In this document: positions 1 through 9,482 of the stretch, piece after piece
Layout of the letters: each line of letters starts with the position of its first letter
How positions within the stretch are numbered: position 1 is the first letter of the stretch
From: Chrysoporthe austroafricana
Taxonomy: Eukaryota; Ascomycota; Sordariomycetes; Diaporthales; Cryphonectriaceae
Length of the DNA: 64,000 nt
Direction: 5' to 3'
Assembly: GCA_001051155.2 (NCBI GenBank)
Contig: JYIP02000001.1
Location: 992,001 to 1,056,000, forward strand
The notes under the pieces: model-generated
The model's database searches: none
What the model saw: the letters and a program-made list of their open reading frames with translations, nothing else
What the model was told of the DNA's origin: nothing
Position numbers and translations under genes: made by a program

Positions 1-534
1 CGTGAGCAAAGATCAGGTTACGAACCAGATAATATCCCGTACAGGACCCGTACGGGATGCTTCTCGCATGCGACTCTTCTCCCGCAGAACAATTCATGCA
101 ATATATGGCCTTCTCTTCCCCAGACCATTATCGTACCCCGTGCGAGACATCACGAGCACTCCCGGCGGATTAGCAATTCTTTTCAAGTATTTGTTTTTGG
201 CTCTCAACAGGGTACCTGATCTAGTCATCGTTCAGCCGACCAGAAATGCAAACTTCGCCCGAATTTTTTCTTCTGCACAACCTCGTGTTGACGTCGAAAT
301 GGCATTTCTTTTTGGCTATGTTGGCCCCCTCCATTCACCCATTTGTTAAGACCAGAAACGAGGCAAGCAGTCCTTGTACGCCCCACGAAACCATGAACCA
401 TCAATATCCGACCCTTGATGCGTTGGCCTTCCAGTAGTAGCAGTGGCAGTTAAAATAGCCACCCGTCCACCACACACCTTCTTCCCCGTCTCCACCGTCG
501 TAGAATCTTTTCCACCACCGGCGGTATTACGCGC
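1..534. other. Left-edge sequence without a supported gene
   Basis: This stretch lies downstream of the minus-strand RACK1 stop codon. A 115-codon open frame crosses the left edge, but its translation resembles no family I know and it has no splice or codon support. The part nearest 534 is presumably the RACK1 3' untranslated region. Confidence 0.4.
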
Positions 535-2020
535 TTATGCCCGCGACATGACGCCCCAGGCACGGATGATGTTGTCGGTGTAACCAGCGAACAGGGTCTG
601 GCCGTCGGCGCTCCAGGCGAGGGAGACGCACTCGGGGTCGCGGCGCTTGGTGCCGGTGGAGGCGAACTCGGGCTTGAGCTCGTCGACCTTGGTCTTCTTC
701 TCGAGGTCGAAGATGATGATGCTCGAGGCGGTGGCAGCGCAGAGCCAGTAGCGGTTGGGGGAGAAGACAAGGGCGTGGATCTCGTCGTTGGCGTTCAGGG
801 AGTACAGGTGCTTGGACTCGTTGAGGTCCCACAGCATGGTGGTACCGTCCTTGCCGCCGGAAGCGCAAAGGGATCCATCGGGGGAGATGGTCACGGTGTT
901 GATGTAGCCGGTGTGGCCGATGTGGTCGGTCTGCAGCTTGCAGGTGGAGAGCTCCCAGACCTGAGAATGTGTCAGCACGTAACCTTGTTTTCAGTGTATT
1001 GCGAACGCGTTCCAGCACAATAGCTCTGGTAAGTTGATCAGTGCAGGGTGATTATTTGTCTCATGGCTTGCTAACAAGCTCTGAAGTAGCAAATACTTTA
1101 TTTAAAAATGCAAAGCATCATATCATGACTTTGGGGCAAAGTGGTGGCACCGTGCAGGAACCGCGACAAAATAAACGTACCTTGACAAGCTTGTCCCAGC
1201 CGGAGGAGACAATGACGGGGTTCTGGGGGTTGGGAGAAAAGCGGACGCAAGAAACCCACTCGGTGTGGCCCTTGTCGGTGATGGTGAACTTGCAGTCGCC
1301 CAGGGTGTTCCACAGCTTGATGGAGCGGTCGCGGGAACCGGAGACAATCTGGCGGTTGTCGGCGGAGAAGGAGACGGAGAGAACGTCGTTGGTGTGGCCG
1401 ACGAAGCGGCGGGTGGTGGTGCCGGTGGAGAGCTCCCACAGTCTCAGGGTCTTGTCCCAAGAGGCGGACAGGGCGTAAGCACCGTCGGAGGAGATAACCT
1501 GCCCGTTTGAATCCATCAGCCTTCCATGTCCCGCGCCAACACCGCATGATAGACCGCAGCCGTCCTATCCCATGGTAACCGGTCGGTACATACACAGTCA
1601 GAGACGATGTGGGAGTGGCCGTGCAGAGACTTCTTCGGGTACCCGTACTGGGACTCGTCGCGGGTGAGGTTCCAGACGATCAGGGTCTTGTCACGGGAGC
1701 CGGACAGGAGCATGTTGGGGCTATCGTATCGTGTAAGTAAAAGTGGACGTCTCGTGGGTGTGGTCACTTTTCGCATTGTTCGTACTTCTCCATGGAGGTA
1801 GCCAAGCTGGTGACCCAGCCATTCTGTATAACAACCAAAGTCAGCCTGTCTGCTCCTGATCTCTGCCCAACCTTGCGCTCGGCCGTGCTGGTGGTTGACG
1901 CCGTCAAGGTCGTCTCGTGCTTCGCATCGCGGGGCTCATGAAGGTATCGTGGGATGTGGGTTGTTTGGTCCAACTTACGTGGCCCTCGAGGGTTCCCTTA
2001 AGAATCAGCTGCTCAGCCAT
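535..2020 (-). CDS. cpc-2: RACK1 / Cpc-2 / Asc1 WD40 scaffold of the 40S ribosome
   Basis: The coding exons, in transcript order, are 2020-1979, 1823-1786, 1720-1594, 1498-1181 and 960-535. They join in frame to 951 nt and encode 316 residues, the usual RACK1 length. The protein starts [20 protein letters not shown] and ends in GVMSRA. It carries seven WD40 blades, with GH and WD signatures such as [24 protein letters not shown] and [13 protein letters not shown]. In this family the protein sits on the 40S head near the mRNA exit channel, links signalling to translation, and in Neurospora is cross-pathway-control protein 2. All four introns have GT-AG ends and each junction restores a conserved residue. 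The last intron, 220 nt, is unusually long because it holds a snoRNA. The gene is convergent with nothing visible on its left and is followed upstream by TAF8 on the same strand. Confidence 0.97.
1034..1126 (-). ncRNA. U24: U24-type C/D box snoRNA inside the last RACK1 intron
   Basis: On the minus strand the intron 1180-961 holds box C (ATGATGC, 1121-1115) and box D (CTGA, 1041-1038). A C'-like ATGAGAC lies at 1064-1058. The guide block TATTTGCTACTTCAGA at 1095-1080 matches what I remember of U24 (yeast snR24), as does the later AATAATCACC block before box D. Short UGA/UCA complementarity flanks boxes C and D. In Saccharomyces cerevisiae, snR24 lies in the intron of ASC1, the RACK1 orthologue, so host gene and guide agree. 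U24 directs 2'-O-methylation of large-subunit rRNA. I could not check pairing with this organism's rRNA, and the exact ends are estimated. Confidence 0.8.
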
Positions 2021-3126
2021 ACTGAAGTTCTTCGTCGACGATAGGAAAACTGATCAACAAAGAGCAGGTCTTGGGAAATCGGATGGGAGAGGGAAAGGGC
2101 TGGGTATGGTCGAGCTTCAATTGGCTTGAAGATTTCCAAAGTCGCAACGATACGAGACCGGCCGCCAGACCAAAATCTGGAGCTGAAGTGTGCGAGAAGA
2201 AAATTGGCGTTGATCCAATCAGTGCGTGGCAGGTGGGTCTGGAAGATTTGTACGGGCAGCTGGCAGATACCTGCTTAGTCAGGGTCTCAGTTGCTTACCA
2301 GCTGTTCTTCAACGACAAGTCTTCATTATGGGTGGACTGCCTGTTTTCCACCCTGAGAACGAGAACGAATGGGCAGAAGAAAACGCGGAGTCGCAGCTGA
2401 TAATGGCTCCAGGAACAAGAGAATTTCATAGAGGCTTGTCCGAGACCTCACAAGCACAAACTGTTCCTACACTTCTGTAGACCCGATCTTTTACAAGCGA
2501 GGCGGCGGCCAAAAGGCTGGAAGACCCCGGCCGGAGAGGGTAGTCAAAGACTAGGAAGTGCGACGAGCAAGTGACAGCCTTGGGAGTATTGACGATTGGT
2601 ATGATGCTTCTTTGATAATTCTGCCTAGCCACCGAGGACTGTCATGAAACATTTCCTCAGCTCCATGTACGCACTCCCCTATGATGGCCTCATTTCTTCG
2701 GCCACTAAGCATATGCCCCAAGTCCTGGTGATACACCTCCATGCCCATCACGCGCTATTTGCATTCGAGCTCTTTTGATTTGATCCTCTCAGGATACCAC
2801 CGAAGAGCCGTTTATTCCCCCATGTTGTCCCGCAAGCTGCTGGTCATTGGAATCCGTGCTGGATAAGGACTTCGTCCACCCCTTGCTGGCTGAAAAGGCA
2901 TGCTTAATGGCCCAGCAAAGGGAACACTCCCGAAAGACGAATTTCGCATCCCGGAGCGATACGAAGAGCTACCCAGGCTTTCGTGATGCTCTCCATTGCG
3001 TCCCGTGATCGCCCGCGATAGCGTAAAGCTCTCTATTAATCAGAAGCCAAGTGTTGCGGCTTTCGGTCCAGTGGCCTCGACGAAAGTATACTGCATTGAG
3101 ACGTTCGAGGATTGGAGCGCACATCC
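2021..3126. other. Intergenic region between RACK1 and TAF8
   Basis: This 1.1 kb holds the RACK1 promoter and 5' leader and the TAF8 3' flank. Only short open frames without family resemblance are present, and I see no RNA gene or repeat. Confidence 0.5.
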
Positions 3127-4433
3127 TCAACCCTTTGCGCCCATGGGAGCTCCCATCTTCTTCTTTTGCGATCGAGGTATCTCTCGTCGAAAGTACTTCT
3201 TCTGGGAATTTGCGATCATGCTGTGGTCCGCAACATCTTCCCTAGCCGCATCGTTCTTGCGGTTTGACGAGCCGCGCTCCTGGATCATCTCCTTCATCAT
3301 ATCCTCCCACAGGTCGTACTTGACCTTCGTTACCGAATTCTTCTCCGCTGTGCTGCGAAGGTCCTTCAGACTTGCCATCTTGCTGGCACGAACAAGTTTT
3401 CTCAGAGCCTCTTCTGCCTGTTTCGCCTGCACGGCCGCCGCCTCGCGAATCTTCTTGGGATCACCGCGCCAGTCGGGTGCCGGGGGAGCATTGCCCTTGG
3501 TCTCGCTGTTCGCTTCGTGGATGGGTGTGCGCACTGTGACAGACTCGATATCCGTTGGGGTATACTTGTAGGTGTGCAGACTGGGAAAGTCAGGGAAGTA
3601 TTTGGGTATGTAGAGTTTTGTGTCCTTGTCGGGCTTGCCGCTGAGTTCGTCATCGAGAGTCGGTAGGTCCCTAAAGGTGTCGATGTCCTCGAGATCGGTC
3701 TTTCTCTCAGGTGCTTTTATCTTGCCCAAGGGAATCGGATTGCCACGGTGCTTTTTCAGGTCGGTCAGGTTGATGTTGAAGTATTTGAGGGAAAGCTCGA
3801 AGTCTGTTGGTATGGCCATGGTTCTACGGGCGTGATTGGCCATGGACATCACGTCTTCGCACAGAGATGCAAGATCTGTAAGGACTCCAGTGTCAGACAA
3901 AAGCATTGACAATCAGATTGTGCCAGCGCAAGAGTAGCAAACTAACATGTCTCCGTCATCAACGTGAAGCTCTCCATGGCCTCCTGAGACGCGCAGTCGA
4001 AACCTACGTGCTCCAGCGCCAGTGCGATCGAGCGTTGCAATGCCGTCCTGTTCACATGGTACTCGTTCGGCTGCTCCTTGACTCCGACAGTGCCACCGCT
4101 CACGAGGGCGGCGACAGGTGAACCGGGTACGTCAACTGACTTCGCGGTGCTTGCCGGCTCCGTGCACTGACGCTTAGCGGGAGGATCCTCATCTGTGGAA
4201 GGTGACGCGCGCTTGCGTGGCGCGTCCTCGCTCATTTCGACGGTGAGAGGTAAAGCTGAACGATTTCTTGAAGGATTCGGGGAACGGTCTTTCAGATTCT
4301 CGTAGAAGGGCGCAGGTTTGGACAGGACTGGGATGGAGTTGAGCGGCGCTGGCAAGATGCTGTTGAAGTTGTGACGTGCGAGGTTAGACGCAGTCGCAGT
4401 TGCAGGTGGAGTGGCCCGTGCTCCACCCAGCAT
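3127..4433 (-). CDS. TAF8: TFIID subunit TAF8 (histone-fold protein)
   Basis: Two exons, 4433-3947 and 3875-3127, join through a 71-nt intron (donor GTTAGT, acceptor TTACAG) to give 411 residues. After a Pro/Ser-rich N terminus with a basic patch (APRKRASPSTDEDPPAKR), a Bromo_TP-type histone fold runs from about residue 125 to 195. It contains RTALQRSIALALEHVGFD, and the intron falls inside it. The TAF8 C-terminal motif follows near residue 255 (KYFPDFPSLHTYKYTP). The lysine-rich tail fits a nuclear localisation signal. TAF8 pairs with TAF10 and brings TAF2 into the general transcription factor TFIID. The start is the first ATG after an in-frame TAG. A second ATG (MSEDAPRKR) 66 codons later is an alternative start. 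Confidence 0.92.
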
Positions 4434-5027
4434 CGAAGTGGGGCCGGTCCTCTAGACCCCTGCCAATACCAATGTTTTAGCGTCGTCCCGCATTTGAGGC
4501 TCAACTTCATCATCGGGGGGCATTTGGAGTTCAGCAATAACGGATATTTTCAAGATCAACGCAAAGTCCCGTAACATGTCCCAAATATGAACGGGCCAAA
4601 TGTGGATATTCCTTAGTAACGAAGCAAGCTTCTCAACCTGTTTCTCAGCCCCACGTTGTCGCTCGCTGTCTTCCCCTCCCAAGCCTACCCCTTGGCTGCT
4701 TGTGTCAACCTACGAGAGCGTGGTATCTCCTCTCCTTGCCTGCCCGTCCCGTGTGTCTATCCTATTGCCCGTTCGCCTCCTTCTGTCACACCCCTCATCT
4801 TGATAGCCTTCTTCCTCAGAGATAGCGCAGGCCACACGGGGCAATGCTTATCATGCTTATCGTAGGACAAGTCTGTTACCCCTGAGAATGTCTCTGGATC
4901 CACACGTGCCAGGATGGCTGGCTCGGAGCGATGCGCCAGTGCCAGAAGTCACATATCGACGGACTGATTCAGGAGAATGCACAGCAAGGAAGGCTCCTGA
5001 GCACTGATTTCTTCTTCTTGCCCTCTG
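4434..5027. other. Divergent intergenic region between TAF8 and the LRR kinase
   Basis: About 0.6 kb lies between two divergent genes and should contain both promoters. The kinase-proximal part is rich in pyrimidine on the plus strand (about 4640-4800). I see no convincing TATA box, RNA gene or coding frame. Confidence 0.5.
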
Positions 5028-6491
5028 ATGCCTCCTTGCACCTCACGAGCCCAACCCCTGCTCGCTAACATGCACGACCTCAAGATACTCCAGAGTGGAG
5101 GCTACAAAGACAAGGCCCCGACAGCGCTAAAACTGACTTGTGCTCTGGACACCTTTCCGAACGAGGTCTTAAGTCTCGGGCAGACGCTCGAGCAGCTCGA
5201 TCTTTCCGGCACGGGCCTCTCCTCCCTCCCATCCAACTTTGGTCAGAGCCTGCCCAATCTCAAGATCGCCTTCTTCTCGCAATGCCACTTCAAGACTTTC
5301 CCGCAGGAGCTGGCTTCCTGCCCCCAGCTGGAGATGATCGCCTTCCGGGGAAACGGCATGACCTTCGTACCTGAAGACGCGCTTCCACCCAGGCTGCGGT
5401 GGCTCATTCTGACGGATAACAAGCTGTCGAGCCTGCCAAGGAGCATTGGCTATTGTGGACGGCTACAGAAATGCATGCTGGCGGGCAACCAGCTCGAGAC
5501 GTTACCCAAGGAGATGCGGAAATGCAAGAAGCTGGGATTGTTGCGCCTCAGCTCGAACAATCTAGAAATGCTCCCGGACTGGCTGTTCGAGATGCCTGAG
5601 TTGGCATTCCTCAGCTTTGCTGGCAACCCTTGCTCCACGCTAGTCGAGGAGCCGAGCAGGATTACAGTGTACATGAATAGTGATGCGTACACTAAATTTG
5701 CGCGCGTGGCTTGGTCTGACCTCGAGGTCCACGAAACCCTTGGACAGGGAGCATCCGGCATCATATCGAAGGGTCTCTGGCGGATTAATTCGGAGACACG
5801 GCTGGAGATCGCGATCAAACTCTTCAAGGGAGCATTAACCAGTGACGGTACCCCACTGGATGAGATGAGAGCTTGCATAGCAGCAGGTCAGCACGAGAAT
5901 ATTATCGATGTCCTTGGCCAGATCCAGGACCATCCCGACGAGGCCAGCGGTTCTTTCAAGGGTGGTCTCGTCATGCAACTCATCCCTCCTCACTACCGAA
6001 CCCTGGGACAACCGCCCTCACTGAACACCTGCACAAGAGACACATATCCAGTGGATGCGATTTTGGCGTCGGACAAGGCTCTGAACATTTTGGCTGGCAT
6101 CGCATCAGCCACGGCGCATCTGCATTGGGAAGGCATTGCTCACGGGGACCTGTACGCGCACAACATTCTCACGGATGCGGAAGGGCACGCGTTACTAGGC
6201 GACTTCGGTGCCGCAACGATTTACAGCAAAAACGACTCGCCGCTGCTCGAGAGATTGGAGGTCCTCGCTTTTGCGCACCTGATCGAGGATATGCTGAGCC
6301 TTGTGTCTGCAGACGGAAACACGCAACGCCTGGCGCTGCTTCAGGACCTACACCGTCGATGCTCCATTTCAGAAGTTGCTACACGTCCTCGCTTCAGGGA
6401 CATCATTGCAGAATTGAATTTGGTGCAAGGTAAAACGGACCCGACCATTGGACCCGCTCAGAGTCACTTGCGCAGGAGTCTTCGCAATTAG
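5028..6491 (+). CDS. Leucine-rich-repeat protein kinase, bacterial-type architecture
   Basis: This is a single intronless frame of 487 residues. The second ATG at 5070 (MHDLKILQSG) is the likelier start because it lies directly before the first repeat. The N-terminal half (about residues 25-215) is a leucine-rich-repeat array with motifs such as LEQLDLSGTGLSSLP and LRWLILTDNKLSSLP. A protein kinase fold follows: glycine loop LGQGASGIISKG near residue 238, lysine in IAIKLF near 263, catalytic-loop HGDLYAHN near 372 (Gly in place of the Arg of HRD) and DFG near 392. The arginine-less HGD loop, the short intact kinase and the direct LRR-kinase fusion without a membrane segment resemble LRR kinases of proteobacteria. 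A cytosolic Ser/Thr kinase role is inferred and its substrate is unknown. Confidence 0.86.
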   Translation: MPPCTSRAQPLLANMHDLKILQSGGYKDKAPTALKLTCALDTFPNEVLSLGQTLEQLDLSGTGLSSLPSNFGQSLPNLKIAFFSQCHFKTFPQELASCPQLEMIAFRGNGMTFVPEDALPPRLRWLILTDNKLSSLPRSIGYCGRLQKCMLAGNQLETLPKEMRKCKKLGLLRLSSNNLEMLPDWLFEMPELAFLSFAGNPCSTLVEEPSRITVYMNSDAYTKFARVAWSDLEVHETLGQGASGIISKGLWRINSETRLEIAIKLFKGALTSDGTPLDEMRACIAAGQHENIIDVLGQIQDHPDEASGSFKGGLVMQLIPPHYRTLGQPPSLNTCTRDTYPVDAILASDKALNILAGIASATAHLHWEGIAHGDLYAHNILTDAEGHALLGDFGAATIYSKNDSPLLERLEVLAFAHLIEDMLSLVSADGNTQRLALLQDLHRRCSISEVATRPRFRDIIAELNLVQGKTDPTIGPAQSHLRRSLRN

Positions 6492-6802
6492 AGGGGGCTG
6501 AAGACTTGCACAACATGAGTTAGACTATAGAGTTTGTAGCAATTCCTTTATAGCCCTAGATGTTGGTTAAAGAAGATTACATGTTTTGAAGTCGAAAATC
6601 AAAGACTTCACGATGGTAAGACTGAGGATCTGTTGGCCAGACTGCTCAGGGTTAGGGGCAGACCAGGGGTCTCCGTGGATCTTCCGAAAATTAGTGCAAC
6701 GCAGAGTCCTGAACCAGCAGCCTCATTTCATTCATATTGGATAAACACGAAGGTGACGGCATACACCGGCGCCTCGCAAGCCTTAACGGATTGGCGTCGT
6801 TT
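6492..6802. other. Intergenic region before the mitochondrial-type unknown gene
   Basis: This is the 3' flank of the LRR kinase and the 5' flank of the next gene on the same strand. It is moderately AT-rich just after the stop. I see nothing else in it. Confidence 0.5.
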
Positions 6803-8158
6803 ATGTCTCTTCTGGTCAATATCCTGAAGTTGGACACTCGAACACTCCGGTGCGGTGTCGCACTCAGGTCACAACCACCCTTATCATGCCCATGGCGATA
6901 CTCATCGTCATCGACGCCTTCCAGCGCCCATGATGAGACCATCACCACTCCTGCTTCGGCGACACCCTCCACAGCAGTAAATGAGATTAATGTGGGCTTC
7001 GATAACAAGATTAACTCGGATTCTAAGAAGTCATTGTCATCGACGACGCCCCTCGGTTCTGAATCTGAGATCCTCGCCACTTCTGATTTCCAGGCAGATT
7101 CTGCAGCATCTGAAGATAGCAGATTGTCTCCCGGTCTCACAATCCGTAGGGTTGGAACTCCAATCCCAAAATCAGATCGGGGTAAAACGTCAAAGAATCG
7201 CTCCCAGAAGGCACTGGACCGGCAACAGGATGCAGCTACCCAGCGGCCATCGTATTACCGCTTCGCGCGTATCTTCGGGCTCGACCCCACGGTGACACAC
7301 CTCGACATCGTGCAAGGGGTTTCGCAGACCGCGCCTGTGGGTCGAGTACTATCCGTGGACCTCATAGAGAAGCTCTACACCAAGAACGGCAAGGATTTGA
7401 GGGCCGCCTTTGTACTGTTCGACCATGAGGCCGCGCCGCGGGATCTCGTTCGCCTCGCTAAGCAGGGTTCGTTCCTTATCCGCGGCCAGTCTCCGCATGT
7501 CTCTGTATATCACGGCCGGGCCTTTAGTGATAATGACTTTAATGAGACCTCTTCACGCGTGCTTCATCTGCGCGGGAATCCTGACGTGGACGGTTTCAGT
7601 GAGGAGGGTCTGCGCGAGCTCCTGCTGGGCAACGACCAGGTCGTGAGGGCTTTGGGCCATCTGGGCCTCAGTTCGGAGCCTGTTAAGTGGTGGGAGCTCC
7701 CCAATGGCCAGCGCATGATGGAATGGCGCTTCTTCGACAATCACAAGCAGACTCGGGTTCTCATGCAAATACTGAGGCGGCATTTCCAGGGTCAATTGTC
7801 TATTTCCCCTGGCCCTGACCCGTGTTGGAACAAAAGACGCTATCCGAGGGACAGACGGATTACCGACAACGCTATTTATCTAAGCAGTTTCGCTAAATCA
7901 GCCAGCAAACAGAAGCGGATTGAGCCTCAAGAATCACTGCTTACTCCGCCGGCCAGCGAGAGCACGCTCCCATCTCGTATTGCGCAAATAATGGACACGA
8001 AGGGCGCCGGGGTGCAAGGTTCCATCCACGGCGAGGACACTGAGGCCAGAATCAAAGGGATAGGAGTTATGAATCAAGAACAACAGAAGCGGGTTGAGGC
8101 GTGGAGACGACTCTATCGCAGCATGCAGCAACGATCAACTCGGTCTGACTCGAGCTGA
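6803..8158 (+). CDS. Unknown fungal protein with an RRM-like core, possibly mitochondrial
   Basis: The intronless frame codes for 451 residues from the ATG at 6803; the frame runs further upstream but has no ATG there. The N terminus (MSLLVNILKLDTRTLRCGVA, then Pro/Ser-rich) contains Arg but no Asp or Glu except one, and could be a mitochondrial presequence. Residues about 60-130 are Ser/Thr-rich. A core at about 149-235 has the pattern of an RNA-recognition motif: YYRFARIFGLDP, DIVQGV, PVGRVLSVDL and RAAFVLFDHEAA. The C-terminal half holds a Trp-rich segment (VKWWELPNG, MMEWRFFDN). I recognise no named family. An RNA-binding role is an inference from the RRM-like pattern only. Confidence 0.78.
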   Translation: MSLLVNILKLDTRTLRCGVALRSQPPLSCPWRYSSSSTPSSAHDETITTPASATPSTAVNEINVGFDNKINSDSKKSLSSTTPLGSESEILATSDFQADSAASEDSRLSPGLTIRRVGTPIPKSDRGKTSKNRSQKALDRQQDAATQRPSYYRFARIFGLDPTVTHLDIVQGVSQTAPVGRVLSVDLIEKLYTKNGKDLRAAFVLFDHEAAPRDLVRLAKQGSFLIRGQSPHVSVYHGRAFSDNDFNETSSRVLHLRGNPDVDGFSEEGLRELLLGNDQVVRALGHLGLSSEPVKWWELPNGQRMMEWRFFDNHKQTRVLMQILRRHFQGQLSISPGPDPCWNKRRYPRDRRITDNAIYLSSFAKSASKQKRIEPQESLLTPPASESTLPSRIAQIMDTKGAGVQGSIHGEDTEARIKGIGVMNQEQQKRVEAWRRLYRSMQQRSTRSDSS

Positions 8159-9284
8159 GACGTATAGTCGTGCTCGATCTGTCTTTATACTTCTAGCACA
8201 GCAACTTCTTGCGATATCCAGAGTATTTGGCGTTGTGGAGCGGCTTGATGAGCAATGTATAGGGCTCCCGGAACCTCGGTCTATCTGGTGGTTGGCACCG
8301 TCCGTCCGTTTTAACCACCACGTGAATTGTTTGGTTCAGGTTCAGAGGCTTAACACTTTATGCTGACCGTAGTATGGCTTACGGTGTATCCTGCTGGGGA
8401 CCTTCTTTCAACCCCTCATCCTCATAGCGACGTCATCGAGAATCCAAGAGAAGAGATCTGTCACAGCGATCATGGAAGCTTCAAGTTTCTGATCTACCAT
8501 TGGGCAGAACATTCGGATCATTCAAACCAATATGTGCAAAGAGGATGGTATTCAACCAGAACAGCGCCGACGAAGTCGTCCAAAAGAACGGACAGCAAGC
8601 AGATTCAAGTCCCCTCGGACAGCTACCAGCCGAAGGTCAAGTTGTCATAGCTCCGCCAAAAACCTTCTCTAGACTGGCATAGCCAAATTCGCCGACGAGC
8701 CAGGTAGTCGACACCCAAGATAAGGACGATCCCTCAGCAGCACTGGCATGGTCTGTGCGGAAACTAAACGCAAGACTTCATCGTAAAGTTACCAACAGTT
8801 GCGTCGACTCATCAAGAACCTTCCGCTACGCAGCGATCCCGCCAAGATAAAAAGCCGTCAACCACCATTCCCTGCTCGGTCGTTTCGCGCAGAAATGCTC
8901 GACAGTGACATCTGTAATGTACAAATTCGCGCTAAATATTAGCAACGAATGGCAACTCAAGACTTTGGAGGGCGTCAAGGAGACTTTCTCCGGGGTAAAA
9001 ATTAGTCCTTTTACGAGGAGAACGGCTGAGTGTGTGACGAAGGTGACCAGAACTTCTGCGACGAGCTGTTTGATTTTGTATTGCGGGTTCACGCCGGACA
9101 TGCGAGATGAGACTGCAGCTGGGGGTACTCTAGGACTTTGAGGGCGCATTTCCCAATTGTGGGCTAGAGGTTTAGAGATTAAAGGTGGAAAAGGCGAAGG
9201 TGATGCGAAATGTACGACCTGGGTCCCATACCAATCTAAGCCAACCATCTCCTTTGTGTCTGTGAATTCCACTAGGAAGACGAA
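8159..9284. other. Gene-poor stretch, 1.1 kb
   Basis: No frame in this stretch has homology or splice support that I can see. A 148-codon minus-strand open frame at 8826-9272 has no recognisable motif. The region may be the decayed remainder of the oxidoreductase fragment that follows. Confidence 0.4.
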
Positions 9285-9482
9285 TCATATCCGTCCTTCA
9301 CAGCACCTATTCCTTCTCATGATGAGCCCAGCCCAGTATCCTCTCATTGGGGTCCCGTCGTGCTTCTGGTCGCTGTGATTGATCTGCACCGTGCTGTGGC
9401 CTTCTCTGGCGCAGAGCTTGACGACCTCGCAGCCGACGGTGCCGCGGGCGCCGGTGATCGCGTTTTTCATTTTGGAACTCAT
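9285..9482 (-). pseudogene. Remnant of an NAD(P)-binding epimerase/dehydratase
   Basis: On the minus strand a frame starts MSSKMKNAITGARGTVGCEV. It reads on through a nucleotide-binding Rossmann start (TGARGTVG) and the segment HSTVQINHSDQKHDGTP, as at the N terminus of short-chain NAD-dependent epimerase/dehydratases. The resemblance stops at about residue 45, near 9350, and the frame then runs into unrelated sequence and a stop. No catalytic YxxxK motif or remaining domain is visible downstream on either strand. It is therefore either a 5' fragment left by rearrangement or a decayed copy. I rate it low because only the first 45 residues carry a signal. Confidence 0.5.

Noticed and set aside
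8826..9272. A 148-codon minus-strand frame near the oxidoreductase fragment
   Set aside because: It does not continue the epimerase/dehydratase sequence and has no known motif.
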